Of a DNA stretch of 64,000 nt, positions 18,017 through 25,445 are shown in pieces. The translations under genes were made by a program, and so were the position numbers. The stretch is from Planctomycetota bacterium (GTDB taxonomy: Bacteria; Planctomycetota; UBA1135; UBA2386): assembly GCA_016713175.1 (NCBI GenBank), contig JADJPQ010000030.1, forward strand, positions 124,001-188,000. Reading direction: 5' to 3'. The notes under the pieces were generated by a model. It saw only the letters and a program-made list of their open reading frames with translations. It ran no database searches and was not told the origin of the DNA. Within the stretch, counting starts at the first letter, position 1; every line of letters begins with the position of its first letter.

Positions 18017-18943
18017 TCAGCGCCCGGTGCTGTCCGGGTTCCACCAGATGCGGCCTTTGCCCGCGATGGCGTGGGCCGCGCGCTCACGCGTCGTCGCCAG
18101 CTCCGCCGGCGTCATCGGCACGAAGACCCGGGCAGCGGCGAACGCGGCGTCCTGTTCGTTCGGGAAGCTCAGGCCGAGCAGCGCGACATCCGGATCGATC
18201 GTCAGCGTGTAGCGCACGCACTCGTCGACCGACAGCCGTGGCAGCACCGCAGCCTCGACCTCCGCGCCGCCCGAACTGAGCTTGCCGCGCGGTCGCTGCG
18301 CCAACGGGCGCTGGTAGCCTTCGGTGTCGCCGAGCAGCTTGCCGGCCCCGAACGTCTTGAAGCAGACCGTGCCGACACCAGCGGCGCGGGCGCGCGGCAG
18401 CACTTCGGTCTCGTAGCGCCGATCGACGAATGGCCCGATCGGGAACATCACCACATCGCAGACGCCGAGCGCCAGCGCGCGCAGCAACACGTCGGGATGA
18501 TGCGACGAGATGCCGCGAAAGCGCGTGCGACCACGCCGCACTTCGGCCGCCAGTTGGTCGAAACCGCCGCCGGGCGCCGTCAGCGCATCGAGATCGGCGA
18601 GGGTCGAACAGGCGTGGAACACCAGCAGGTCGACGTGGTCGAGCCCGAGCCGTTGCAGGCTGCCGTCGAGTTGCGGCGCCACCGGCTGCTGCAGGTGATC
18701 GATCTTGTCGATCAGCAACACGCCGTCGCGGCGCCCGTGCAGGGCCGCGCCGACCACCTGTTCGGAGAAACCGTCCTCGTAGTTCGGCGCGGTGTCGACG
18801 ACGTTCAGGCCGGCATCGAGCGCTCGTTGCAGCGTCGCCACGCAGGCGGCGAGTGGCATGGCGCGATCGGCGAGGTCGCCGATGCCGAGGGTCGTGGCCA
18901 GATGGCCGGTGCGGCCGAGTTCGCGACTGGGCTGGAACCGCAT
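18017..18943 (-). CDS. Aldo/keto reductase family protein
   Basis: The 308-residue cytoplasmic protein has the (beta/alpha)8 aldo/keto reductase pattern. The tetrad can be traced as Asp and Tyr in VVDTAPNYEDGFSE, Lys in LLIDKIDH and His in LLVFHAC. The first strand (ELGRTGHLATTLGIG) and the RFRGISSH and FPIGPF strands are as expected for NAD(P)H-dependent oxidoreductases of the large AKR superfamily. Substrate is unknown. The ATG at 18943 gives a typical length; a longer open frame upstream overlaps the divergent gene's promoter region. It converges with the subtilase, with three bases between stops. Confidence 0.87.
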   Translation of the reverse strand: MRFQPSRELGRTGHLATTLGIGDLADRAMPLAACVATLQRALDAGLNVVDTAPNYEDGFSEQVVGAALHGRRDGVLLIDKIDHLQQPVAPQLDGSLQRLGLDHVDLLVFHACSTLADLDALTAPGGGFDQLAAEVRRGRTRFRGISSHHPDVLLRALALGVCDVVMFPIGPFVDRRYETEVLPRARAAGVGTVCFKTFGAGKLLGDTEGYQRPLAQRPRGKLSSGGAEVEAAVLPRLSVDECVRYTLTIDPDVALLGLSFPNEQDAAFAAARVFVPMTPAELATTRERAAHAIAGKGRIWWNPDSTGR

Positions 18944-19102
18944 GCCCGGATCGTGCAGTTCCGGCGTCCAGAACGCGAACGCCTCGAGGTGCCGGTTGCC
19001 GGATTCCGCACACGCCGGTCCCGACGTGCACAGACCCGGACCGTGGCACGGCCGTTGCGCAAGCGGAGGCAACGTCGCATCGACCCTGAAACCGAAAACG
19101 AA

Positions 19103-19693
19103 ATGCACATTGCCAAGCTCACGTTCCTGTTCGCCCTGACCGCCGCTCTGAACGCCCAGACCCAGACCGTACACGGCCGTGTCGACGGCGTCTCCGGCAC
19201 CAACCCGCAGCGCTACGTGCTGCGCTGCACGAACATCCGGATGCAGAGCAGCACGCTCGATCTGAATGCGCTGCAGGGCCAGTTCCAGCAGTTCCAGGTC
19301 GTCGACGTCGGCACGCCCGGCGCGCCGGTGCTCGATGTCCGTTCGGCGACGCCGCTGGCCCGCACCTTCGACATGGGCAACCTGCGGATCGGCGATTCCA
19401 ATCGCTGGACGGTGCACGCGCCGGCCGGCTCGTTCGCGCTGATCGCGCTCGACACCGTCGCCGCCACCGGCTACCAGCCGTTCGGCAGCGCGGGCACCTG
19501 GCTGCTCGGTGGTGGCGCGGCGACGTTGGCGCTCGGCACCACCGCCGCCAACAACCAGTTCGAGATCCGCGTGACCGTGCCGCAATCGGCGTTGCCGTTC
19601 GTCGGTACCGAGCTGGCTGGTCAGGGTCTGATCGTCACCAATGGTCAGGCGACGTTCACCAACGCCGAGTGCAAGACGATCGAAACGCGCTGA
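19103..19693 (+). CDS. Secreted protein of unknown function
   Basis: The 196-residue product begins with a signal peptide (MHIAKLTFLFALTAALNAQ). The rest is a beta-rich domain without catalytic motifs that I recognise, and it ends with a Cys near the C-terminus (AECKTIETR). The sequence LLGGGAATLALGTTAANN and the final strand pattern resemble the closing domains of the larger secreted proteins in this window, so it may be a stand-alone version of that domain. It is divergent from the aldo/keto reductase and converges with the beta-hydroxylase-like gene. Start chosen at the ATG that gives the signal peptide. Confidence 0.7.
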   Translation: MHIAKLTFLFALTAALNAQTQTVHGRVDGVSGTNPQRYVLRCTNIRMQSSTLDLNALQGQFQQFQVVDVGTPGAPVLDVRSATPLARTFDMGNLRIGDSNRWTVHAPAGSFALIALDTVAATGYQPFGSAGTWLLGGGAATLALGTTAANNQFEIRVTVPQSALPFVGTELAGQGLIVTNGQATFTNAECKTIETR

Positions 19694-19716
19694 TCCAGCC
19701 GCCGCGCGCGGTGCGA

Positions 19717-20223
19717 TCAGTCGGCGATGCTGAAGTCGGCGAGCAGCACCACACGCGGCTCGGTGCCGCTGTTGATCACTTCGTGTTCGTCCGAACCGGC
19801 GAAGACCACTCAGCGGCCTTCCTGCCAGACCACCGGCTGGCCCTTCACCCACATCGTCACCCCGGGCGGCACGCGCACGCCCAGGTGGCAGCGCAGCAAG
19901 TGCGGCGCGTACATGTCCGTGTGCTTGAAGATGTGCGACTTCGGCCCCACGAGTGAGAAGCCGGCGGCCACCAGACGCGGCAGGCTGTCCAACAACGCTG
20001 CCGAGCGCGGGCATTTGGCGCGGTGGCGGGCGACATCGACCCCCGGGATGTAGCTCTCGCCGGGGAAGTACAGCGGGAACACCGACCAGTTGCCGGCATA
20101 GCCATCGCGCTGGGGCCAGGGCACGAAGTCCGCGTCGAGGTCCAGCGCGTCGAGTTCCGCGCGGATCACGGGCCATTCGCGCTCGAGCGTGGGAAGGACT
20201 ACTTGGGCGAGGTCGTAGGACAT
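19717..20223 (-). CDS. Aspartyl/asparaginyl beta-hydroxylase-like protein with in-frame UGA (possible selenocysteine)
   Basis: Read from ATG 20223, the frame meets a TGA at codon 138 (19810-19812) and then stays open for 30 further codons to a TGA at 19717-19719. Before the UGA lies the HxD of Fe(II)/2-oxoglutarate hydroxylases (FKHTDMY), then RCHLGVRVPPG and VVWQEGR. After it come VVFAGSDEHEVIN, with the second iron-binding His, and EPRVVLLAD, with the Arg that holds 2-oxoglutarate. Stopping at the UGA would give an inactive enzyme, so the downstream part looks functionally required. At this place relatives as I recall them have Cys or a small or hydrophobic residue. A hairpin follows the UGA. 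The choices are selenocysteine, a recent nonsense mutation, or a sequence error. The small size (168 residues) fits single-domain bacterial members. Confidence 0.65.
19779..19804 (-). other. SECIS-like hairpin downstream of the beta-hydroxylase UGA
   Basis: In the minus-strand RNA, counting from the base after the UGA, bases 6-10 (CUUCG) pair with 27-31 (CGAAG). Bases 14-17 (GUUC) pair with 22-25 (GAAC). The loop is GGAC at 18-21, with an internal loop of CCG opposite A. Bacterial SECIS elements are hairpins whose loop starts roughly 16-37 bases after the UGA and has a G among its first loop bases; this fits at 17 bases. The stem is short and interrupted, and such hairpins arise by chance in GC-rich coding DNA, so this is suggestive only. 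Confidence 0.35.
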
Positions 20224-20580
20224 GAGCGAGGGGAACGGCAGCTTAGCCTGCGCCGCCGACTTCCAAGATGGCACCTGTTCGTATCCGGCGTCGGCACGCT
20301 CCGCGCGATGCCATTGGGGTTCCGGGGGCTGGCGGTCAGCGTCGGTGGAGGTGCAGCGGCCGGTGTTGCGGGTTCCCGTGGTTGCCTGCGGTCGGCGTTC
20401 GGCGTGAATGAGCGTGTATGCGTTGGATGGCTCTCCACAAATGCCAACGAACGCCGACAAAGAGTCAACGCCAGGAGGCAAGGTCGGCGAACGTCGACGT
20501 GGAGCTTCTGGAGCATCGGCGCCTCTGGTCCAGGGCTAGCCTGTAGCCGCGCCAGATGCGAACGACACCGAAGGCACCGC
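20224..20580. other. Intergenic stretch without a recognised gene
   Basis: These 357 bases separate the beta-hydroxylase-like gene from the end of the DUF3052-like gene, both on the minus strand. Open frames here on either strand are short and Arg-rich in the way of chance frames, and none has a recognisable motif. The promoter of the beta-hydroxylase-like gene should lie at its left end, but no convincing -35/-10 pair was found. No tRNA-like or long hairpin structure was seen. Confidence 0.5.
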
Positions 20581-21183
20581 CTACTTGCGACTGCGCACCA
20601 GCCGCAACCCGGTCAGCACCTCGGAGAACCCCATCGACTTGGTGATCGACAATCCCGCCGACTTGCCGGCGGCGACGACGTGCTCGTGCGCGAAGTCCTT
20701 GCGACCCTTCGGCCACAGCACCCACACCGCGCCTTTGTCCGCGAGCTTCGGTTCGACTGCGCCAAGGCGCGTGAGGTCCTCGGGTTCGGCGCAGAACAGC
20801 AGCACGATGTCGGTGCCCACCGCCAATCGCATCTTTGGCGACTCGTTGAGCACCGCCGCGACTTCGGCAATTGCCTCGGCGTCGGCCTTGCCGAGCACGC
20901 AGACCTTCATCCCGGCCGCGACCCCGAGCTTCTGCACGCGCGAACGCGGATTGCGGATCCGATCCAGCCACGTCGCCGCCGCCTTGCCGAGTTCGATCTC
21001 GACCCGTTCCTTGCCGATCGCGAACGACAGACGCGCACCGGCGACCGCGAGGTCGCGGAGCGCCGTCAACGCAAACTGCCGCTTCAGGTCGCCGCGACAG
21101 ACGATTGCGGCGGGTTCCAGGTGCACATTGCAAACATGCGAACGCCCATCGACGAACACCGTGGTGTCTTTCTCGAGTCCCAT
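20581..21183 (-). CDS. DUF3052-like protein
   Basis: The 200-residue product looks cytoplasmic. The second half resembles DUF3052 proteins: LGVAAGMKVCVLG, then a strand like TDIVLLFCAE, then AVWVLWPKGRK, and a final ITKSMGFSEVLTGLRLVR. The first 75 residues are an added N-terminal part with a Cys-containing strand (VCNVHLEPAAIVCRGDLKR). Molecular function of DUF3052 is unknown. It is the last gene of a three-gene operon with a SRPBCC protein (seven bases upstream) and a MarR regulator. In other bacteria DUF3052 genes often sit near SRPBCC-type genes as far as I recall, which supports the call. Confidence 0.7.
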   Translation of the reverse strand: MGLEKDTTVFVDGRSHVCNVHLEPAAIVCRGDLKRQFALTALRDLAVAGARLSFAIGKERVEIELGKAAATWLDRIRNPRSRVQKLGVAAGMKVCVLGKADAEAIAEVAAVLNESPKMRLAVGTDIVLLFCAEPEDLTRLGAVEPKLADKGAVWVLWPKGRKDFAHEHVVAAGKSAGLSITKSMGFSEVLTGLRLVRSRK

Positions 21184-21190
21184 GGCGACC

Positions 21191-21727
21191 TCACGAATTG
21201 ACCGGCGTCACCGACTCGCCGAACTTCCCCGCCAGCGCGCGCTGGTAGTCGTTCAGCGTCTTGTGATAGCCGAACACCACTTTGGCCATCAGTCGGAAGA
21301 ACGCCGGCTTGATGAACCCATCCTCGGTCGACGACAACCGCGTGCCGCCGCCGGGCACTGCTTGCAGCCGATGTGTCCAGGTGCCGCCGAACGGCAGGCT
21401 GTCGTCGGCGATCCGACCGACGAACAGCCGTTCGGCGTCCGCCCGTTCGATCACGAGCGGCATGCGGCCCCAATCGCTGGTCTCGACCCAGCCGGTCTTG
21501 CCGTCCGGCGCCGAGAACGCCTCGATCGCCTTCAGGTCCTTGCGCCAGGTCGGGAACTGCTGCCAGTCGGTCAGCGTGGCCCACACCTCTGCCGGCGTGG
21601 CCTTCAGTTCGATGGTGGAGGTGGCTTTGTGGTCCCGTTCGATCATGCTGCCGGCGAGCAGCACGACGGCGATCACGGCGACGACGATCAACGGCACCAG
21701 GAGATACCAGGACATGCGTCTGCTCAC
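21191..21727 (-). CDS. SRPBCC (START-like) domain protein with N-terminal membrane anchor
   Basis: The 178-residue product starts at a GTG that overlaps the MarR stop (GTGA); an ATG four codons later is an alternative. Residues 6-28 form a membrane segment (YLLVPLIVVAVIAVVLLAG). The rest is a SRPBCC or polyketide-cyclase-like domain. It has the first strand with ATPAEVWATLTDWQQFPTW, a central LPFGGTWTHRLQ and a long C-terminal helix (FFRLMAKVVFGYHKTLNDYQ). These helix-grip proteins bind lipids or hydrophobic ligands. Translational coupling to MarR suggests regulated, possibly ligand-induced, expression. Ligand unknown. Confidence 0.85.
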   Translation of the reverse strand: MSRRMSWYLLVPLIVVAVIAVVLLAGSMIERDHKATSTIELKATPAEVWATLTDWQQFPTWRKDLKAIEAFSAPDGKTGWVETSDWGRMPLVIERADAERLFVGRIADDSLPFGGTWTHRLQAVPGGGTRLSSTEDGFIKPAFFRLMAKVVFGYHKTLNDYQRALAGKFGESVTPVNS

Positions 21728-22233
21728 GTGGGTTTCTGGGAGGGATCAGGGTCTTGGCGCCGCGCCGCCCAGGCCCGGGAACGACTGTGCGCGGCCATCA
21801 GCTCGCGCGCCGCAGCGGCCAACAGTTCGAGGCCAGAAATGCCGGCGAGTCGCTGTTTCTCAGGCAACCGGGACAGCAAGGCGGCGACGAGTTCGGGTTC
21901 GAGAACGGAGTTCGCTTGCTTGATCCGCAGCCCCGCTTCGGTCAGCAGCAGCAGCACCCGCCGCTTGTCGGCCGGATCCTTCGTGCGCGTCACGTAGTTG
22001 CCCGCGGCAAGGCGGTCGATGTGCAGCGACATCGTCGACGGCGTCACCCCCATGTGCTCGGCGAGCTGAGTCAAGCTGGTCGGGGCGATGGCGTCGAGGT
22101 GGTCGAGGATGCTGCCCTGGTGGGCGGAGAGCGTCTGCTCGGTCGCGGGATCGCGGCGGTGCTCCTGGTGACAGGCCAGGAAGATCGCCGGGTAGGCCTT
22201 CAGCAGCCGTGGCGTGGCTTCCTGGATGTCCAT
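21724..22233 (-). CDS. MarR family transcriptional regulator
   Basis: With the ATG at 22233 the protein is 169 residues; ATG 22251 and a longer frame to 22311 are alternatives. The winged helix is clear: SLTQLAEHMGVTPSTMSLHI is the DNA-reading helix region, followed by the wing KDPADKRRVLLLLTEAG. Flanking helices would form the dimer. I prefer 22233 because a -35/-10 pair (22263-22268 and 22241-22246) would place the transcript start within a base or two of it, implying leaderless or near-leaderless mRNA. It heads an operon with the SRPBCC and DUF3052 genes and probably represses its own promoter through the palindrome at 22261-22274. The inducing ligand is unknown. Confidence 0.9.
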   Translation of the reverse strand: MDIQEATPRLLKAYPAIFLACHQEHRRDPATEQTLSAHQGSILDHLDAIAPTSLTQLAEHMGVTPSTMSLHIDRLAAGNYVTRTKDPADKRRVLLLLTEAGLRIKQANSVLEPELVAALLSRLPEKQRLAGISGLELLAAAARELMAAHSRSRAWAARRQDPDPSQKPT

Positions 22234-22240
22234 GGAGAGT

Positions 22241-22274
22241 ACTGTAGCCATGAAGTTTGGTTTGTCAAAACAAA
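22241..22274 (-). promoter_or_regulatory. Promoter and probable MarR operator
   Basis: On the minus strand TTGACA (22268-22263) and TACAGT (22246-22241) are 16 bases apart, a good sigma-70-type pair. The -35 box lies inside the palindrome TTTGT-CAAA-ACAAA (22261-22274), a size and AT-rich composition typical of MarR sites. The AT-rich patch stands out in this GC-rich DNA. The expected start of transcription is at about 22234, next to ATG 22233. The same patch is upstream of the divergent propeller gene, so the regulator may act on both. Confidence 0.55.
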
Positions 22275-22354
22275 ATAATACGTTGCGGTCCTCTGCGATC
22301 GACACGGACAACAGCCTCGCGATACTGGGGCGCCCTCACCTCTCGTTCCCGCCG

Positions 22355-24238
22355 TTGCCCAAGTCGCTCTTCAAGGTCCTCGCCGCTGCCACCCTGCTGG
22401 CCACGGTGCCTGCGCAGGATCCACTGCGCACCAACGCCGGGTTCGGCGGCACCTACCTCGACTTCCAGCTGGACCCGCAGACCGGCGCCACGGCGCACCT
22501 TGGCGTCGCGGTCGATTCGAGGAACGGCCACATCTTCGTGTCGGCGACCCGAGGTGCGCCGGGCCTGCCGCACCGGATCTGGGAGTTCGACGCTCGCGGC
22601 AACCTGATCGGCTCGTTCGCGCAGCCGACCGTGCACTCCGCGACTGCCTTCGGCATCCGCGATCTTGAGTTCGACGGCCAGAATCTGATCGGCGGCTCCG
22701 AAGCCGGGATCTCCGTGTTCTCGGTGACCGGGGCGTTGGTCGGCTCGGTCGAGGCGACAAACGGCCCGCAACCGGTCCAGCAGCCGATCGCGGCGGCGGG
22801 CGTGCCCGGGTTGTGGGTGCCGCGGGCGATCGCCCTGGATCCGAATGGCAACAACCGCAACGGCTCGCTGCTGGTCGCCGACTTCGACGCGTCGATCGTC
22901 GAGATCGACCTGGCGGGCCAGGTGCTGACGAGCTGGCAGAGCCAGGGCTGGGTCATCTATGGCATGGCGCTCGATCCGGTCAGCGGGAACGTCTGGATCA
23001 ACTCGTTCGGCGGCGACCTGGCCGAGCTCGATCGCGCGTCGATGACTCCGACCGGGCGCACCGTGCCGCAGGTCGTGCCGAACGGCGTTCCTGGCGGCTT
23101 GTCGATGGCGAGTCCGCAGGCTGGACACCACCAGACCTGGCCGGTGGCCGCGTCCCTGGTCCAATTGACCCAGGACGCGGTCGATCGGGTCGGAGTCCAT
23201 CGGCTGCATCTGCATCCGGGCCTCCAGGGACCGGAGGAGCCGCAACTGCGGCTGGCGATCGGCGGCGGCCTGCCGACGCTCGGCAATGCGGCGTTCGCGG
23301 CCGGCGACACGTTGACGCTCGAACTGTTCGACCCGACCGGCCTGCGCAATGGCCAGCCGTGCTGGAGCCTGTTGAACTTCCATGCCGAGGCGGTTCGCGA
23401 CGGGGTCACCGATCTTTCGCCGGTGTTGCCGGGTGCTGGTGTCGTGCCGGAGCTGTGGGCGTTGAACGCGCTGAGCGTGCCGCCGTCGACCACGTTCGCG
23501 ATCGCGCCGCACGTGATCGGAACGGCGCTGTCGGTGCCGGTGCCGTCCGGTTTTTCCGTGGCGCTGGGCGATGTCTTGCGCTGGCAGTCCCTGTGGTTGT
23601 TGCCCGGCTCGCCGGCCCTGTTCGCGGCCAGCAACGAAGCGCACTTCGTCGGCACCGAGCGCGAGCACGGGATCGTCGTCCGCGCCGAGGGCGCGAACAG
23701 TTTCCGTCAGGGTCCGGGCACGCCGTTCTGGGCGGTGTCGAGTGACGGTACTCATGCGCACGGCGACATCCTGCGCGTCGAGTTCTCGTTCCTCGGGGCG
23801 ACCGGGCCGGCCGCGCCGCAGCACTTCGACATCGACCAGGACAACATGGGCGACCGTTTCGATGGTGGCAACGCGACCGGGACCGGTTGCCGCGGCACCT
23901 ATCGAAACGGCAGTGACGCGCTGTGTGGGCTCGACTACGGCGTCGCCGGCGTGCACGTCGTGCCGGGCTGCCACACTGCGGCCGGTGAGAGTTCGGGCGT
24001 GGTGCTGCCGGTGCCGCCGACCCAGGACGGCAGCGCTCCCGAACTGGCGTTCCACTTCACCAACTTCGGTCCTGGCAAGAGCTTCGAGTTCGATTGCGAC
24101 ACCGATGGCGGGGTGCCGTCCGGCGATCAGCACGCCGGCATGATCGTTCGCGTCGTGACGCAGAACTCCGGCGTGCTGACCGGCGTGCTCGCCATCGACC
24201 CGAATGCGCCCGACCGCGCCGTCGTCTGGTTCCCCTGA
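22355..24238 (+). CDS. Secreted beta-propeller-like protein
   Basis: The frame is open from 22214, but the best start is TTG 22355, which gives a signal peptide (PKSLFKVLAAATLLATVPAQ) and a product of 627 residues. Earlier ATGs lie inside the MarR operon's start region. Residues 30-260 contain repeated four-strand units such as GVAVDSRNGHIFVSATRG, AIALDPNGNNRNGSLLVADF and GMALDPVSGNVWINSFGG, typical of NHL/YVTN-like propellers. The second half is beta-rich with several Cys (GTGCRGTYRNGSDALCGLDY) and is not assigned. No enzyme motif is visible. Probably a cell-surface or secreted binding protein. A smaller relative lies at 40028-41161. Confidence 0.75.
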   Translation: MPKSLFKVLAAATLLATVPAQDPLRTNAGFGGTYLDFQLDPQTGATAHLGVAVDSRNGHIFVSATRGAPGLPHRIWEFDARGNLIGSFAQPTVHSATAFGIRDLEFDGQNLIGGSEAGISVFSVTGALVGSVEATNGPQPVQQPIAAAGVPGLWVPRAIALDPNGNNRNGSLLVADFDASIVEIDLAGQVLTSWQSQGWVIYGMALDPVSGNVWINSFGGDLAELDRASMTPTGRTVPQVVPNGVPGGLSMASPQAGHHQTWPVAASLVQLTQDAVDRVGVHRLHLHPGLQGPEEPQLRLAIGGGLPTLGNAAFAAGDTLTLELFDPTGLRNGQPCWSLLNFHAEAVRDGVTDLSPVLPGAGVVPELWALNALSVPPSTTFAIAPHVIGTALSVPVPSGFSVALGDVLRWQSLWLLPGSPALFAASNEAHFVGTEREHGIVVRAEGANSFRQGPGTPFWAVSSDGTHAHGDILRVEFSFLGATGPAAPQHFDIDQDNMGDRFDGGNATGTGCRGTYRNGSDALCGLDYGVAGVHVVPGCHTAAGESSGVVLPVPPTQDGSAPELAFHFTNFGPGKSFEFDCDTDGGVPSGDQHAGMIVRVVTQNSGVLTGVLAIDPNAPDRAVVWFP

Positions 24239-24273
24239 CGTTGTGCCGGCGGGGTTCGATCCCTAAGCTGCTC

Positions 24274-24289
24274 GGCCCAAAATCGGGCC
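24274..24289 (+). terminator. Possible weak terminator hairpin
   Basis: GGCCC (24274-24278) and GGGCC (24285-24289) can pair around the loop AAAATC, and ACCTTTCCT follows. It lies between the propeller gene stop and the next gene on the same strand. The stem is only five pairs and the T-run is broken, so this is a weak call. Confidence 0.3.
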
Positions 24290-24326
24290 TGACCTTTCCT
24301 GGCCCATCTCCCTGGACTCCCCCAAA

Positions 24327-25445
24327 GTGCCTGACACTCTGAAGATCACCGACATCCCAGTCGACGGCTACGAACGCGTCGTTCGCGGCGTCGACCCCCA
24401 GTCGGGTCTGCACGCCTACATCGCGGTGCACGACACGACGCTCGGCCCCGCCCTCGGCGGCCTGCGCATGTGGCCCTATGCCTCGGAAGACGAGGCGTTG
24501 TTCGACGTCAAGCGGTTGGCGCGCGGGATGACGTTCAAGTCGGCGGTGGCGCAGACCGGGCTCGGCGGTGGCAAGGCGGTGATCGTCGGCGATCCGGCGA
24601 AGGTCAAGTCGGAGGCGTTGTATCTGGCGATGGGCCGGCTGGTCGATGCGCTCGGCGGCAAGTACATCACCGCCGAAGACGTCAACACGTCGGTGCACGA
24701 CCTCGAGATCGTCCGGCGCGCGACGCGCTGGGTGTCGGGGCTCGAACGCAAGGATGGCGGCAGCGGCAATCCGTCGCCCTACACCGCCTATGGCGTGTTC
24801 CTCGGGGTGCGCGCCGCGCTCGGCCAGGTGTTCGGCAGCGACAGTCCGAAAGGCCGCACGGTGGTGATCCAGGGCGTCGGTGCGGTCGGCTCCGCGCTGG
24901 CGCGGCGGCTGATCGAGGCTGGCGCGACCGTGTACGCCGCCGACAAGAACGAAGCGCGGCTGCAACAACTGGCGGGCGAGATCGGCTTGAAGCCGATCGG
25001 CGAAGCGGCGGCGCTGACGATGAAGTGCGATGTGTTCGCGCCGTGCGCGCTCGGTGCGGTCATCCACGACCAGACCATTCCCGGTTTCCAGACGCCGATC
25101 ATCGCCGGCGCCGCCAACAATCTGTTGCTCGAGCCGCGGCACGGCAAGGCACTGGCGGAGCGCGGCATCCTGTATGCCCCGGATTATGTGATCAACGCCG
25201 GCGGCATCATCAACGTGTCGGTGGAGTTCGCGCCGGGCGGTTACAACGAAGCGCTGTCGCTGTCGAAGATCGAACGCATCCCGCAGGCGCTGCGCGAGCT
25301 GTGGACGATCGCCAAGGAAGAACGGATTCCGCCGAGCGACGCGGCCGACCGGCTGGCGCAGCGGATCGTCGCCGACGCCAAGGGCGCGAAGAAAGAGGCG
25401 TCGTGCGCGGTGCCCAAGCGCGGTTCCGGCGGCGGCGGTGGTTGA
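24327..25445 (+). CDS. Leucine/valine/phenylalanine dehydrogenase-type amino acid dehydrogenase
   Basis: The 372-residue cytoplasmic enzyme begins with GTG. Family members oxidatively deaminate branched-chain or aromatic amino acids with NAD. The substrate-binding and catalytic lysines are visible as Lys71 (GMTFKSAVAQ) and Lys83 (GLGGGKAVI), and Asp118 sits in TAEDVNTSV. The Rossmann motif is GVGAVG at 183-188. NPSPYTAYGVF and the segment AGAANNLLLEPRHG are typical of leucine dehydrogenase. The exact amino acid preference cannot be fixed by reading. The C-terminus ends in a glycine-rich tail (GSGGGGG) encoded where the next gene's GTG start overlaps, so the tail may be a by-product of the overlap. 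Confidence 0.9.
   Translation: MPDTLKITDIPVDGYERVVRGVDPQSGLHAYIAVHDTTLGPALGGLRMWPYASEDEALFDVKRLARGMTFKSAVAQTGLGGGKAVIVGDPAKVKSEALYLAMGRLVDALGGKYITAEDVNTSVHDLEIVRRATRWVSGLERKDGGSGNPSPYTAYGVFLGVRAALGQVFGSDSPKGRTVVIQGVGAVGSALARRLIEAGATVYAADKNEARLQQLAGEIGLKPIGEAAALTMKCDVFAPCALGAVIHDQTIPGFQTPIIAGAANNLLLEPRHGKALAERGILYAPDYVINAGGIINVSVEFAPGGYNEALSLSKIERIPQALRELWTIAKEERIPPSDAADRLAQRIVADAKGAKKEASCAVPKRGSGGGGG

Noticed and set aside
20224..20580. Possible small gene or tRNA-Sec in the intergenic stretch
   Set aside because: No cloverleaf or long variable arm and no frame with a motif could be found.
24241..24275. tRNA-like TTCGATC loop after the propeller gene
   Set aside because: The five-pair T stem does not form and there is no anticodon or acceptor stem around it.
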